A stretch of DNA of 64,000 nt from the NCBI RefSeq assembly GCF_040183065.1, contig NC_091119.1, positions 103,737,274 through 103,801,273 of the forward strand, read 5' to 3'. The stretch is from Periplaneta americana. Lineage: Eukaryota > Arthropoda > Insecta > Blattodea > Blattidae. Each line of letters opens with the position of its first letter. The first letter of the stretch is position 1. A program made the translations under genes and the position numbers. Shown here piece by piece: positions 10,921 through 22,661 of the stretch. Below the pieces are notes generated by a model that had not been told where the DNA came from, searched no databases, and worked only from the letters and a program-made list of their open reading frames with translations.

Positions 10921-11420
10921 TCATTCAAAGCATATTAATGAAAAACAGCAATCTTGATGTTAAAACACAATTTAAAATTAAATTAGAACTTGGATGTGTG
11001 AAATCTGATGGCACAAATTGTGATTATTTGCAAATAAACAATTGAATTAGGCTTCAAATTCTTGTTGATATGCAACATTCAGTTGTTTTCATATCCAAAC
11101 ACCACAGTCTAGTATAGGCTATACAGTCACGAAGCTTAATACGTAAGGAATATTTAGCAAATAACAGTTGTACTTTAGTTGCTAGCCACTAGGGTCGATA
11201 CTATCGCCTCATCACAGACAATACGAAATAGTACCGGCGGAGTCTATTGTTCCTAGTACTCTCAGTTGCTAACCGCTTGGAGCGTTGTATCGAGAGAAAT
11301 GCAAAAATTCACCTCAAGCTTCGTGACTGTATGATATTAGACTATGATAATACCATAATTATTTCGAGAAAATATTTGGAAGTAATTGATATTGCAATAT
11401 CCCTATTTTTAGTAGTTTAT
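10921..11420. other. No gene recognised
   Basis: Probably the outer part of the Tc1 element and flanking DNA. No terminal inverted repeat could be matched by eye to the sequence left of 9690. Confidence 0.4.
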
Positions 11421-11421
11421 A

Positions 11422-11467
<46 letters not shown>
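11421..11467. repeat. (TTA)n microsatellite at LINE 5' junction
   Basis: About 15 units immediately abut the open frame of the CR1-type LINE. The same motif sits at the element's 3' end (13323-13388), so the LINE probably inserted into, or duplicated, a pre-existing ATT target. Confidence 0.85.
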
Positions 11468-11468
<1 letters not shown>

Positions 11469-12634
11469 GGGAAGGCTTCTCACGTGATAGTCAAATTACG
11501 TCGCTGGTTCAGGATCTAGCTGAAGGGGTAGATAGAGGCGGAAGAATCGATGCAGTTGTGATTGATTTTTCGAAAGCATTTGATTTGGTGCCACATGACA
11601 TATTAATAGATAAGTTAAGTAGGCTAGGAATAGATAAAAGAGTGGTGCTTTGGATCCAAGAATTCTTAAAAGGTAGAACCCAGAGAGTTAGAGTAGGTCA
11701 TGAAATATCGGAAATTGGAAATATAAGTTCAGGGGTGCCACAGGGCAGCGTTCTGGGTCCATTACTCTTTATAATATACGTAAATGACCTATGCCAGAAT
11801 ATTACATCAAATGTGAGGCTATTTGCAGATGACTGCATTATCTATAGAAAGATTAGAAATAATTCAGATGTAGATGCTATTCAAACAGACTTGAATAAAA
11901 TTTATAACTGGGCGTTAATGCATAAGATGAAAATAAATGGTTCTAAAAGTAAATCTATAACATTTTGTAAAACCCGAGGGGAAACTAGTCTTAATTACGA
12001 ATTCAGTGGTGTTGTAATTCCGCAAGTACAATGTTGTAAATACCTAGGAGTGTATTTAAACTCCAAACTTTCTTGGGGAGAGCATGTTGATAATGTTACG
12101 GGTAAGGCATGGAGGGCACTTCACTTTATTATGAAAATCTTGAGAAAGGCTAGCCCCAAATCGAGGGAAATAGCATATCTAACGTTAATGCGACCGTTAA
12201 TGGAATACGGAACTACATGTTGGGATCCCTATAGAATATATCAGATAAATTCCTTAGAAAGAATCCAGTATAGGGCAGCTAAATTTGTTAAAGGTAAAAG
12301 AGAAGATGGAAACGATACGATAAAAGAACTTAAATGGGAAACTTTGGAAAACAGACGTAGGAAAACTAGAATAACAGCATTGTATAGAGCACATCTAGGT
12401 CAGAAAGCATGGGTAGACATAACGGCTCGGTTAGAAAAGCCAACGTACTATGGTAGAAACGATCATGATTTTAAAATCAAATGTAGGAAACAGAAAACGG
12501 ATGTAGGTAAATTCTCATTTTTAAATAGAACTATAAATGATTGGAATGACCTACCTGCATCGGTCTTTGAGGGCTGTCCTTCCTTAAGGAGTTTCAAGAA
12601 TAATTTAAAAAGTTGTGTATCAAGTGCAAATTAA
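11468..12634 (+). CDS. Reverse transcriptase fragment of a CR1/Jockey-type LINE
   Basis: A single open frame of about 388 codons without stops. It has no own start because the 5' part is lost. Blocks in order: Asp-Phe-Ser-Lys-Ala-Phe-Asp (palm A), Gly-Val-Pro-Gln-Gly-Ser-Val-Leu-Gly-Pro (palm B), LFADD (catalytic Asp pair, palm C), then KYLGVYLNSKLSW, and the C-terminal WNDLPASVFEG, which is typical of this LINE group. All catalytic residues in the retained part are present. The lack of stops suggests a fairly recent insertion. Without the N-terminal endonuclease it cannot move on its own. The exact clade is uncertain. Confidence 0.85.
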
Positions 12635-13345
12635 AATTAAGGTGACATTTAACATTAATTTTTTAAGGTGACATGTATTTATTTAGCCTGACGAGTTACT
12701 TCCTTGGTTTGAATTGTAAATTATTTAAAAAAAAAAAAGCGTGTAAGAGGGCCTTAGACTAGAAATGTTTAGTTTAAATGTAGTTCTGTTTATATGTACA
12801 GTATGCATAAGGGTGTAATTATTTGACTTACTTGAACTGTTGTATCAGTGAAGCGAGGTGAGTCAGTGAAGTTATGGTTTTATAGTGCAGTGAATAGTTC
12901 CTATCAGTGATAATTTATAGCGTCAATGAAATGTGTTCTATAGTGTCAGTGAAATGTGTTATAGTGTGTCAGTGAAATGTGCCCTAAAGTGTCAGTGAAA
13001 TGCGTCAAAGTGCCACTACAGTGAGTGAGATGAGAATAAAGTGAAAGACTATTGAAACTTATGTAGGGCCTATACATAATTATGTAGGTTGTAATGTAAA
13101 ATTAGGTATTTTATTTATGTTTTATTATTATTGTGTTAAATTATATTGTGTATTCTTATTGTATTGTGTATAAAATTGTATTGTGTATTGTATAATTGTA
13201 TTGTGTATTGTAAATTTATTGTGTATTGCTTATCATTTTTTTTGTGTATTGTTTATATTGTGTATATCACTGCCACCGGGTGCTTGCCCACTTGCAGTGT
13301 AAATAAATACACACATACATACATTATTATTATTATTACTATTAC

Positions 13346-13388
<43 letters not shown>
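11468..13388 (+). mobile_element. 5'-truncated CR1/Jockey-type LINE
   Basis: This consists of the C-terminal half of ORF2 (11468-12634), a roughly 690-bp 3' UTR and an (ATT)n tail at 13323-13388. The 3' UTR contains several imperfect direct repeats of CAGTGAAATGTG between about 12900 and 13010. The insertion lacks endonuclease, ORF1 and 5' UTR. Confidence 0.8.
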
Positions 13389-14340
13389 TTGTTTCGGTAA
13401 AGGGCCGCAGATTATGCAGAGAGAGCTATTGCATATCTGGCGGGATAAAGTGATTTTGTGCATTAATCGATGCAATTGCCCACTTTCTTTTATTTTCTAT
13501 TTCATCTTTAATTTTTTATTGTAAAAATCGGAGATATGCTTCTGGTTTATCATTTTTGATATCCTCAACCCATTTTAGTATACTTCATTTTCTCTTCTGC
13601 CTAGAATATTTTAGGCCAATACTTTCAACTGCAGCCTTTTTTTAAATATCTGTTAAGTTCTTCCATTCTTTTTCTATATTTTCTGAAATTTTGATTTGTT
13701 GAAGTTGTTTCTTTATTCTACAAGTATAAAGACATTGAATACTACTATCTCTCAATAAAGCTACTTTAAAAATAAGTCAATTATTTTCTTGCTTGGAATT
13801 TTTTTATTGTTTCTTTTATTCCATAGTGATGGTATTCTAATAGGGATACTTGATTTACTCCAAACAGTTTAATGCACACAATTGAATGCTTTGTTGAAGT
13901 GAAGACATTTCGTGGTATACAAATAGCTTCTAGCCACATAACTTATCCTTTTCATTTGGAAATTTGAGAACTGTGACATAACAGTCTCACAGTACGCTCT
14001 GTAATTGCTGGTACACACAAGCACACAACATTTAGGAGTCATCTGTAAATAAAAGAATATGGATAAATTAATTTCATTTTTTAAATAAAAGTCTAAACTT
14101 CCTTTATTTCAGTTCCCTGAATTTATTTTTCTTTTAGGTTATACTGTACCTATACTAGAAGTAACCGTTATTGTGTAATTCATCTTTTGATTCCTTTTCA
14201 GACTTTACTTTTATGATTCACTTATTGTTAACAGTTTGGTGACGTACATGTTGTCATACTACTGTCCGTCCGAGTGTTTATGTCGCAGGGTCGTCCAAAC
14301 AGGGGAAATCACATGTCAGTTACTTCCTTAACCGGGCCTT
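13389..14340 (-). mobile_element. THAP-domain (P-like) DNA transposon remnant, copy 1
   Basis: This roughly 950-bp segment is the reverse complement of 55490-56467, with scattered substitutions and indels. On the minus strand near 14062-13890 it encodes CCVLVCTSNYRA and, after a frameshift, VTVLKFPNEKDKL. These are the Cys-pair start and the K-F-P block of a THAP zinc finger, the DNA-binding domain of P-type transposases. Near 14255-14310 is the segment CTGTCCGTCCGAGTG...GGTCGTCC, also conserved in the other copy. No catalytic domain is recognisable. Left end coincides with the CR1-type LINE tail. Confidence 0.65.
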
Positions 14341-14565
14341 TTGTTTTAAACACATTTACGTCTATATAACACTTTTAAGTTGCAACAAAATAATTTTTCA
14401 TAATGGTTTTGTTACATTTATGGCTTAAAAGCCCTGTTAACTTAAAAATAAAGAGGTGTTCAAAATAAAGGTTTCGTTTAGAGAAATATAACAGTGAAAA
14501 TCGCAAGTTTCTACGACTTTCCGTTCTCTTAAAACTGCGTGTATAATGATACACGGACTGTAGTC

Positions 14566-16355
14566 GTGACGTCACAACTCCAGGTAGTTCACTGCGATTC
14601 TTGAGCTTCACTCAATAGCGTTTCGTACGGTGAAGCAACTAGTGTCTTATTATTTTATATATAAGTTTGTGTGCTATTCTATCGGAAATGCCTCATTGTC
14701 TTATTTTTGGGTGTTCAAATATTACGAACACATTCATGTATTTCCTAATCGCCAAAGATCACCGATTAGATTCAAAGCGTGTGTGAATCGAATAAATCGG
14801 TGTAATTTCGAACCCACCCGGAATTCTGTCGTTTATTCTGAACACTTCACACCAGAAGATTTTGAAATTACATCTCGGCTTAGAAATGAACTTCTGCGTA
14901 TCAAAATAAGTAGATCGGTTTAAAAAAAGTGCAATTCCTTCTTTCAAAATTGAAACCGGATGAAATTAATGGACCTCATCAATGCCAGAGAAAGACTGGT
15001 GCATATGTAAGGAAGAAGATTATAAAACAAGCAATAGACTAGTCATTTACAAGTTCATGCAGCGAACTTTGTGAGGCAGTGAACGAAGAAGCAGGGACCA
15101 ACAAGTGATGATACCAATTTAAACACACATACAAATTGCAATGAATTAGGTGTGCAGTGTGGGCTGGGGAGTGAAATTTTTAGGGGTATTTCAAACTGTG
15201 AAAGTGAGGAAGTAAATGATATCGATGTATCCTTCTGTGAAACAACTAGTAGCAGTAGTGACGAGTGCACTGACTCCATAGGAGAAGAGGTTTTACCGAA
15301 ATATAACAATTTAAAAATAGACAAGAGTGCCATATTTTTTATTGTGTAGAAATGTTTATTCTCTCTATTCGGCCTTTGTCCAATAAAAATTTCGATGTGT
15401 ATATTGATACAAATTTATCAGTTAAAACTTTGAATTTGCTTTAAAAAATGCAGGTTGTAACAAGTTTTTGAAATTGATTACTTTTTTCTGATCGAGTTAA
15501 CACTAACATTGAAACAATTATTATAAATGGCCAACAATATGTTTCTAGGAGGTAAAGTTATTAAAACCTTATAAATGGAAGGAGCAATTTATTGGTTATA
15601 AATGTATCAATTAAGGTAATTTTTTAATGTTCTGAGTGTTGGTTGCAAAATATAATAAATTATGATGATTTTTTAAAATTAAGAACAATTTCTAATTAAT
15701 AAAAATTCTAAATTTCCCTTCTATCGGCAGTTTGAAAGTTTCTCTACTCATTGTCAGGTCGGGGTATTCGTGACGAATTTATTTTATTACACATGAAGGT
15801 ATGACTTTTCTGTTTCCTATTCCTAGGGGATTCCAAGAATTAATCCAGTAAACAGTTTGTAAGCTACATATCGTATGTTCCTGTTATTTACCTCCCGTAA
15901 ATCTTCCCTTTCAAAATTAAGACTTCGTCCTCACCATCATAACATGCCTAGTAGTATTCAACGTGTCTCTGTTTAGTACAACAGCGTGAAATGCATTATG
16001 AAAATTATGTACTCATAATACTCGTACACTCAACACTTTCCTTTACATACCTTACCATTGCACTTCCACAGCAACAGAAACACTCTCGATGAGTTGCTGA
16101 AGAAACACCAGTCCGCTCTATATTCTCACTGCTTTCTTTCCATATTCTTACAATTTTATATTTCCTGGGCTCAAATTGATATGGCCTGATTCCAGCCGTG
16201 ATTCATGGAAATAACTATTTCATGTAAGACATGACACCAGACACCAGAAATTTACACTAATAATAGGAAGAGACTGATGCGGGAAGAAGCTTACAATTAC
16301 CGTTTGCTGCTACTCAGGGCCTGGCATACTCGGCATAGTGGAGTTGTGACGTCAC
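14566..16355 (+). mobile_element. TIR-bounded element with a decayed THAP-domain gene
   Basis: GTGACGTCACAACTCC at 14566-14581 is repeated exactly in inverse at 16340-16355. Inside, from 14690, the frame MPHCLIFGCSN starts a THAP zinc finger. It shifts frame near 14715-14735 and continues HVFPNRQRSPIRF ... VVYSEHFTPEDFE, matching the F-P, V-C-S-x-H-F and D-F positions of the domain, with Cys replaced by Tyr. Further on, VQCGLGSEIF and an acidic Ser-rich stretch (about 15152-15345) remain. The rest is unreadable. A P-like DNA transposon is the best guess. The inverted repeat contains a CRE-like TGACGTCA palindrome, so it could be coincidental. Confidence 0.5.
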
Positions 16356-19300
16356 TTCTGTAACTCCGGGGTTTTAACTGTGGATTGTCGCTGTACTATT
16401 AATAGTACGACGCTCGGGTTTTCACAGAAACTAATCTCTACACCTACTCTGTTAGAATCATTTTCTACCTAAAAGTGCATTTTTTTTAAGTTGACAAGGC
16501 TTTAAGAGTAACTATTTTAATACTTTCATTAATAATAATTCAGTTTAAGTAATGAATAGTTTGCAACGCTGTTACAAGATGCGTACTTCACCCTAAGCCA
16601 GAGTACCGCGGGGACAGAGTGTAATGGCAGTCTCCTCATCACTGCCATCAATGCTGCAGGAAAGATTGTTTCCGTCTAGTGGCAAGTGCTACTGAATTCA
16701 CTGCCATGTAGCAGTTTTTTCTATAAACCAGTGGCTGCTGATTCACTGAGGCAAGTGAGGCCAGGCCTCAGTCAATTGGCTTAACTGAAATGAAATTTTG
16801 TGTTTTTATATAATATTCTGTATTAGTCATTTGAATGAAGCATATATTGCTGCAGAAGTATTTGAAAACTTTGTGATGTATATAGACCTGTTTTGCAGTA
16901 AAAATTTGTTCCTGCGGCCAGAATCGCTCGTGTCGACTCTGACTTCTGCATTTCATAAGTTTTCGCGGGCTTTGTGGTTGAAATTGAAACGTTGTATCTG
17001 AGAAACAATTCGTCTGGCCTCGTGGCCTGGTCAGCTTTCCCTCCTCCCATCCATGGACTGTCTCAAGGGTGGAATGGATTGGGTATAGCAGTGATGACTT
17101 GTCTTCCTAAATAGGCCATAAAGAACATAAAAATTTCCGCTTTTTAGCAGGCAGAGACCCACATGTCTTAGTTTATGACTTAAGCAAGAGTGTTGTACTA
17201 TTGTATTTCACAGTACAGTAGTGAGGTGGTTCAATGTTGTTATGTGTTTCGGAAAATATAAACAGAAATAGACGCTAGGAATAATGATGATGTATTTAAT
17301 CCATTGTTAGAGTGTCCTTTTTCGATAAGAAATTATATTGAAAGAAAGGAAGTTTTAAATAAAGATATAGCTTACCGAGATACCTACAGCATCGCTGACA
17401 ATTTTCTTGACAGATAATCTTAAAATGCGAGTTTCTATTGCATCCTGATATGTGCAACATAAATGCTTAAGTAGTAATGTGGTGCAAAACAAATTTAAAT
17501 AAAAATAAACCTTGTTTGTTGTTGTTGAAGGAAAAAGATAAAAAGGAAAGAAAGGAAGAATACTGCTAGAAACAAAATCGATTTCGTAGTAAATAAAAAA
17601 AGAACACATATTGGCGAAGGAAGATCCTATTCCTCTTATCTTAAGGAATTAGTGTGAGAAGTTACTGTTATTGAACACCTTCCACTCTGCATGAATTTTC
17701 GTACCACCATTCACAGAAGAGATGCAGCTCTTTGCTTGTTTCATTCTCTTGAACTGAAACAACCCAGAACTCACCACGTGGAGGTGGCTGCATGTCGAGT
17801 CCCGCCCTGCCCATCCCAACCTCCCTACCATGTGGGCAAGTGCATTCCATCATTCCTTCTTTGTCATTTTCAATTAATGTTCGACTTGAATCAGTATTTA
17901 GGTTTCCATTTCATATCTTTTTTGTTTCAATTTATAAAAGTCACATGATTAAGGTACTATAATCAAGCACTGCATGTCAGTACAACGAAAAATATGAAGA
18001 AATGCTTGATGTCATGCTTTTAGTCTGTCATATATTTGTTTCCCTTCTGTAGGACCGTGCATATAAATGTATACACCATAGTTAAATGTAAGGTAACTTT
18101 CGGTACGATGGACAATATTTTTTACATGAATTTAGGTAAGTTTAATTCCTTTTATTACTGATCCAGGTTGTCGTACTGTACAAGATGGTCCTAATCACAA
18201 TACCATCAGGAGTTACTTTCAGAGTATGTTATATTGAGACGATGAAGATGTTTTCCATGTAGTTCACGCTATATTTTGTCATTATGAATAAAACGACGAA
18301 GTCTCTCCTTGTTTTACAACAATCTTTCATCCAGAGTTCATTTGTTCTCTTTCGTAAGTCACATTTCCGTTGAACATTATAGCAGTTCAGTCCAAATTCA
18401 GAATTAGTTACACGTTTAATAAATTCTTGTGATTTTTCTGTTTCAGCAGAAGAATCGTAATTTTCGATTGCAAGTATAAAATTTCGAACAAATCTTCAAT
18501 GTTAGATATTCTAACTTTCTTGATGATGCAAATGATACTGATTAATAAAATTAATGTTCTTAAATCCATAGGCATTTTACATAATCATTTATATAATATT
18601 TAATTTTTAAACTTTCTAAATTGCATATTGTGGGCTACTATGATAACCACCTATTGTACTGATATATCCCTTATTTGTCTCCATTCCATATATGTATTTT
18701 TCTGGCATTGTTTTCCGGACCTATATGGTCATCTATCATGGTAGACGGATGTATTAATAATAATTATTTGTATCTAAAATTTCTGCATTCTTGTAGCATA
18801 AAAGATTATTGATTATTGCAGACAATAGTAAAATTTATTGTAATTTTAGAAATTACGATTATGTCCTTTATTATGGTGTTGCAATATCAAAGTTTAAAGT
18901 TTGCATTGCGATGGTGTAGGTCGATAAATGATCAACTGTTTAATATTTCAAGTTGTATACACTGTGAATTGTATGTCTCTGTTGGGTACAATTTTAGTTC
19001 TGTTTCTTATTCCAATTTCCGTTATTACGTCCATATATTTCTTCAGTAAAATAAGTGTTCTCGAATACAAGATTAATACATTTGTATAACATGTAATGAG
19101 ATTTCTTGAAGTCATTCCTCAAAATTTAGGTAAACAAATTTTTTTGTTACAAAATTGCAGTGACAGTGACTATTCAGTGAATACTCGATGAAATAATTTA
19201 GAGAGCGGAATTGTAAACCATTATCTGAAGTTAACTCTGCAGTTTACTATTACTCGTCCATGTGAAAACAAAAGCATTACACTCTTTCCTTTATCGATCG

Positions 19301-19510
19301 TACAGTCGTATCCAAAGAAACTAGACACTATAAAAGAGTCAGTTTAATTTATTAACAGCTTACCATCAAGTACATATTGTAAACTTAAATAGTACATACT
19401 TCAACTGAAGTATTGTAGCTAATGTAGATGTAAATGTAACGCATTCGCATTAGGTACCAACCACTTTCACTATAACGATCGCTATCGATCAACATATTTG
19501 AAGAGAATTA
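16356..19510. other. Large stretch without a recognised gene
   Basis: AT-rich. At 16740-17060 and 17640-17870 are GC-richer islands with short open frames but no domain I recognise. On the minus strand, about 18500-18245 is open for roughly 84 codons without an ATG start (contains EFIKRVTNSEFGLN and LRKRTNELWMKDCC). It could be an unknown exon or old transposon coding DNA; I cannot assign it. Confidence 0.4.
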
Positions 19511-19512
19511 TA

Positions 19513-19684
19513 CCAGGTGTCCCATCTGCGCCGTTTTGAAAACGGTTATAGAAAACCTATCAACAAGAGAGCACAAAGGATTTTCTAAATTTCAGGGACA
19601 ATGCTTTCATTAAATCAATGTGATAGCGATTGTTGCTGGTTTAGATCCATGGCTAAATATACCGAAAAAGAATTGTAGTTTGTA

Positions 19685-19737
<53 letters not shown>

Positions 19738-19818
19738 TATTATTATGTTTATTATTATAATCATCATTATTATTATTATTGTTATTATTATCATTATTAT
19801 TATTATTATTATTATTAC

Positions 19819-19870
<52 letters not shown>

Positions 19871-20198
19871 TATTAACATCACTTTCAAGCTACTGCCGGT
19901 AAAGCCTTCGAGTTGCAGTTGCATTTTGCTTTGTTTCACCGTAGAGCAGAACAAAGTCAGTGTCCTCATCATTCGTAAACGCACCAGGATCTTCGTTTTT
20001 ATCATTTATTAGTAACAAAACAGGAACAAAGTAAATGGACCGGGCTCATAATCCTGTTACTAGTTGTACTTGACATTTCAACCAGTAGGACAGTCGAGTC
20101 AATCCGTTCCCTAAGCCTCAGAACTAGGCAGCTATTTAGCGTTTTATGTACGAAAGGAAGTCACGTTCAACAAAAGAGGACGCAGATGGGCCACCTGG
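19513..20198. mobile_element. Non-autonomous TIR element (mariner-like MITE)
   Basis: CCAGGTGTCCCATCTGCG at 19513-19530 is matched in inverse at 20181-20198 with one mismatch. Each end is directly flanked by TA, the Tc1/mariner target duplication. The interior has no transposase and includes the long (ATT)n block at 19686-19870. Size is about 686 bp. Confidence 0.7.
19686..19870. repeat. Interrupted (ATT)n microsatellite
   Basis: About 60 trinucleotide units with ATG/ATC/GTT interruptions inside the TIR element. It creates spurious poly-Asn and poly-Leu frames on the two strands. Confidence 0.9.
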
Positions 20199-20633
20199 TA
20201 GCTATGCTCTACATTAGGGTTGCAGTAAACAATGGTGTCTGTACAAATGAAAATAGCCGAAATTTAAATGAATTGATCACTTAAATAGTGCTTACACTGC
20301 AAGGAACTTCTTTGAATGTCGAAAAATGTGGTAGATGCGTAAGAATAACATGAAATATCACTGATTATTTTTCATGACGAAATCGTCGTGTCACAAAGTG
20401 GATGGCCATTGTATGTTTTAATTTCAAATAAGAATTGATTTATTCTTGATAAAAATTGTGTCGTGTGTATCATTTTGGGGTAAATTGACTGGGCAACAAA
20501 ATATTCAGCTGACGCTTCATAAACCGAAGATTCCTTATAATAATTATTTTTAAGGAGCTATTACTATTAAACTATTACAGAAAATAAACGACACATTTTT
20601 TTAAGAATTTGAAATATAATTTATTTCACTTCA
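20199..20633. other. No gene recognised
   Basis: Plain AT-rich DNA between the TIR element and a SINE fragment. Confidence 0.5.
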
Positions 20634-20798
20634 ATGTAATTAGTGCCAGCGAGATGATATATGGCGAAGTTGATTCTGAGATTTGTCATTTTATTACCTG
20701 ACAATCGTTTTATAGTTAGTATAAACCTCTGGAAAATAGTAAACAGATAATCAATTCAAGTGGTAATCGAACCCACGCCTGAGCACACCTCCGATTTT
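20634..20798 (-). mobile_element. Family B SINE, diverged truncated copy
   Basis: Aligns in order with the copies at 2176 and 2424: the GTAATTAGTGCCAGCGAGAT body, the TTACCTGACA block, and the GGTAATCGAACCCACGC B-box region on the plus strand. It stops before the A box. More diverged than the other two copies, hence older. Confidence 0.7.
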
Positions 20799-21936
20799 CA
20801 AATTTAGTTTATCAAAACATTCAATTAATATGATGTAATTTTTGTTACTTACATAATCTTACTTCATGAGCTGCGTAATATTAATATGAATTGGCGATAT
20901 CTGATTATCACAGTTACACGTCCAGTAAAAGCTCTCTTCACTTTTGTCCACTCAGTAATCACTGTAGTAAAGTCAACTTCAACTTGAAGAACTTAGAACA
21001 GATGCAGCCCAGTACCTTTGCTGCCACAACTTGAAATGTTTACAATTTTAATAAAGGAAACGTGCAGTGGAATAAAAATATCTCATAAAGATCCAGTTAT
21101 TGAAAAGACTACAATTTATTTTTAAATCGACAAAACTGATTGTGTAATGATACATTACTGGATTGTAGAAATTTAAAATTAATATAGGGCAGATCAGATC
21201 AGATCAGATCAGACACTAAGGTTTTGGTGCAAAAATAAGGTTCAGATTAAAATAATGGGTGTATTTAATGTACGTAAATTATTAGATATCACGAAGTTAC
21301 ATGTCAGCATTTTTACCACAAATAAATTTATACAGAAGTTACAAACAAGCAATACATAAAAACAAACAAATAGAAAAAAAGACAGATATAGAAATGAAGC
21401 TCAGATTAAGAGTAGGGGAAGGCCAGAAATCTGCATAACTAAGGATTTGGATATTAAAATTGCAAAGGATGCGATAAAAGAAATGTAGGGATGTGATCAA
21501 GAAATGCAACTAAAGTGGAACTGTATAAAGATCGATAAGTTTGAGAGAGAGAGAGAGAGAGAGAGAGAGGAAGTGTAGAATCAAATGAATAGAGAAAAAA
21601 TATAAGTAGGCCTATTTATTGGAAGTGAGAATAATGAGAAAGAAAACTTATGTGTAGGTGGAGTAGTGAAAAACTGAAAATGAGCGCAAATAGCAAGAGT
21701 GAATAATAATAGCGAAAAAGTGTTAAGAGAATTGAATAAGTGACAACAAGAAAGTGGTGCTAAAATTTGAACTTTGTAACAGTAAAATAATATAAAAGAA
21801 AAATAGGAGAAAAGGTCAATGAAAAAATTAGGGTAAATGACACAATATGATAATGTATAGACAAAGTGAAATTAAGATTTTAGTGAATATTAGAGAAAAA
21901 GGGGGGGTTGAAAGAAGTAGCCTATGTATTATCTCT
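20799..21936. other. No gene recognised; two short microsatellites
   Basis: A (GATCA)n tract lies at about 21191-21213 and a (GA)n tract at 21543-21569. The 500 bases before the minisatellite are purine-rich on the plus strand. No coding signal. Confidence 0.5.
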
Positions 21937-22661
21937 GGTCCTCGTCCTGGTCCTTGTCCGGGTCCTGGTCCTGGTCCTGGTCCGGGTCCTGGTCCTGGTC
22001 CTGGTCCTGGTCCGAGTCCTGGTCCTGGTCCGGGTCCTGGTCCTGGTCCTGGTCCTGGTCCCGGTCCGGGTCCTGGTCCTGGTCCTGGTCCGGGTCCGGA
22101 TCCTGGTTCTGGTCCTGGCCCTGGTCCTGGTCCTGGTCCGGGTCCTGATCCTGGTCCTGGTCCTGGTCCCGGTCCTGGCCCTGGTCCTGGTCCTGGTCCG
22201 GGTCCTGGTCCTGGTCCGGGTACTGGTCCTGGTTCTGGTCCTGCTTCTGGTCCTGGTCCTGGTCCGGATCCTGGTCCTGGTCCGGGTCCGGATCCTGGTT
22301 CTGGTCCTGGTCCGAGTCCTGGTCCTGGTCCTGGTCCGGGTCCTGGTCCTGGTCCCGGTCCGGGTCCTGGTCCGGGTCCGGATCCTGGTCCTGGTCCTGG
22401 TCCTGATCCGGGTCCTGGTCCCGGTCCTGGTCCCGGTCCTGGCCCTGGTCCTGGTCCGGGTCCTGGTCCTGGTCCGGGTCCTGGTCCTGGTCCGGATCCT
22501 GGTTCTGGTCCTTGTCCTGGTCCGGGTCCTGGTTCTGGTCCTGGTCCTGGTCCAGGTCCTGGTCCTGGTCCTGGTCCGGCGGGTCCGGGTCCTGGTCCTG
22601 ATCCGGGTCCTGGTCCTGGTCCGGGTCCTGGTCCTGGTTCTGGTCCTGGTCCTGGTCCTGG
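21937..22661. repeat. (GGTCCT)n GC-rich minisatellite, about 725 bp
   Basis: About 120 hexamers of GGTCCT with variants GGTCCG, GGTTCT, GGCCCT and GGTCCC. It is GC-rich against an AT-rich background. No hexamer variant contains a stop in most frames, so both strands are open and read as Gly-Pro, Val-Leu or Ser-Trp on plus and Gly-Pro or Arg-Thr on minus. Variants are arranged in higher-order runs (for example GGTCCTGGTCCGGGTCCGGA recurring). I regard it as non-coding repeat, because no flanking exon structure is visible. Confidence 0.9.

Noticed and set aside
13146-13475. Short frames over the (ATT)n tail at 13.3 kb
   Set aside because: Low-complexity translation of LINE 3' UTR and tail.
16740-17060. 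Possible hAT/ZMYM-related repeat
   Set aside because: The GGCCTCAGTCAATTGGCTTA segment looked familiar, but no ordered protein blocks could be found.
19610-20012. Poly-Asn and poly-Leu proteins
   Set aside because: Pure translation of an (ATT)n microsatellite on both strands.
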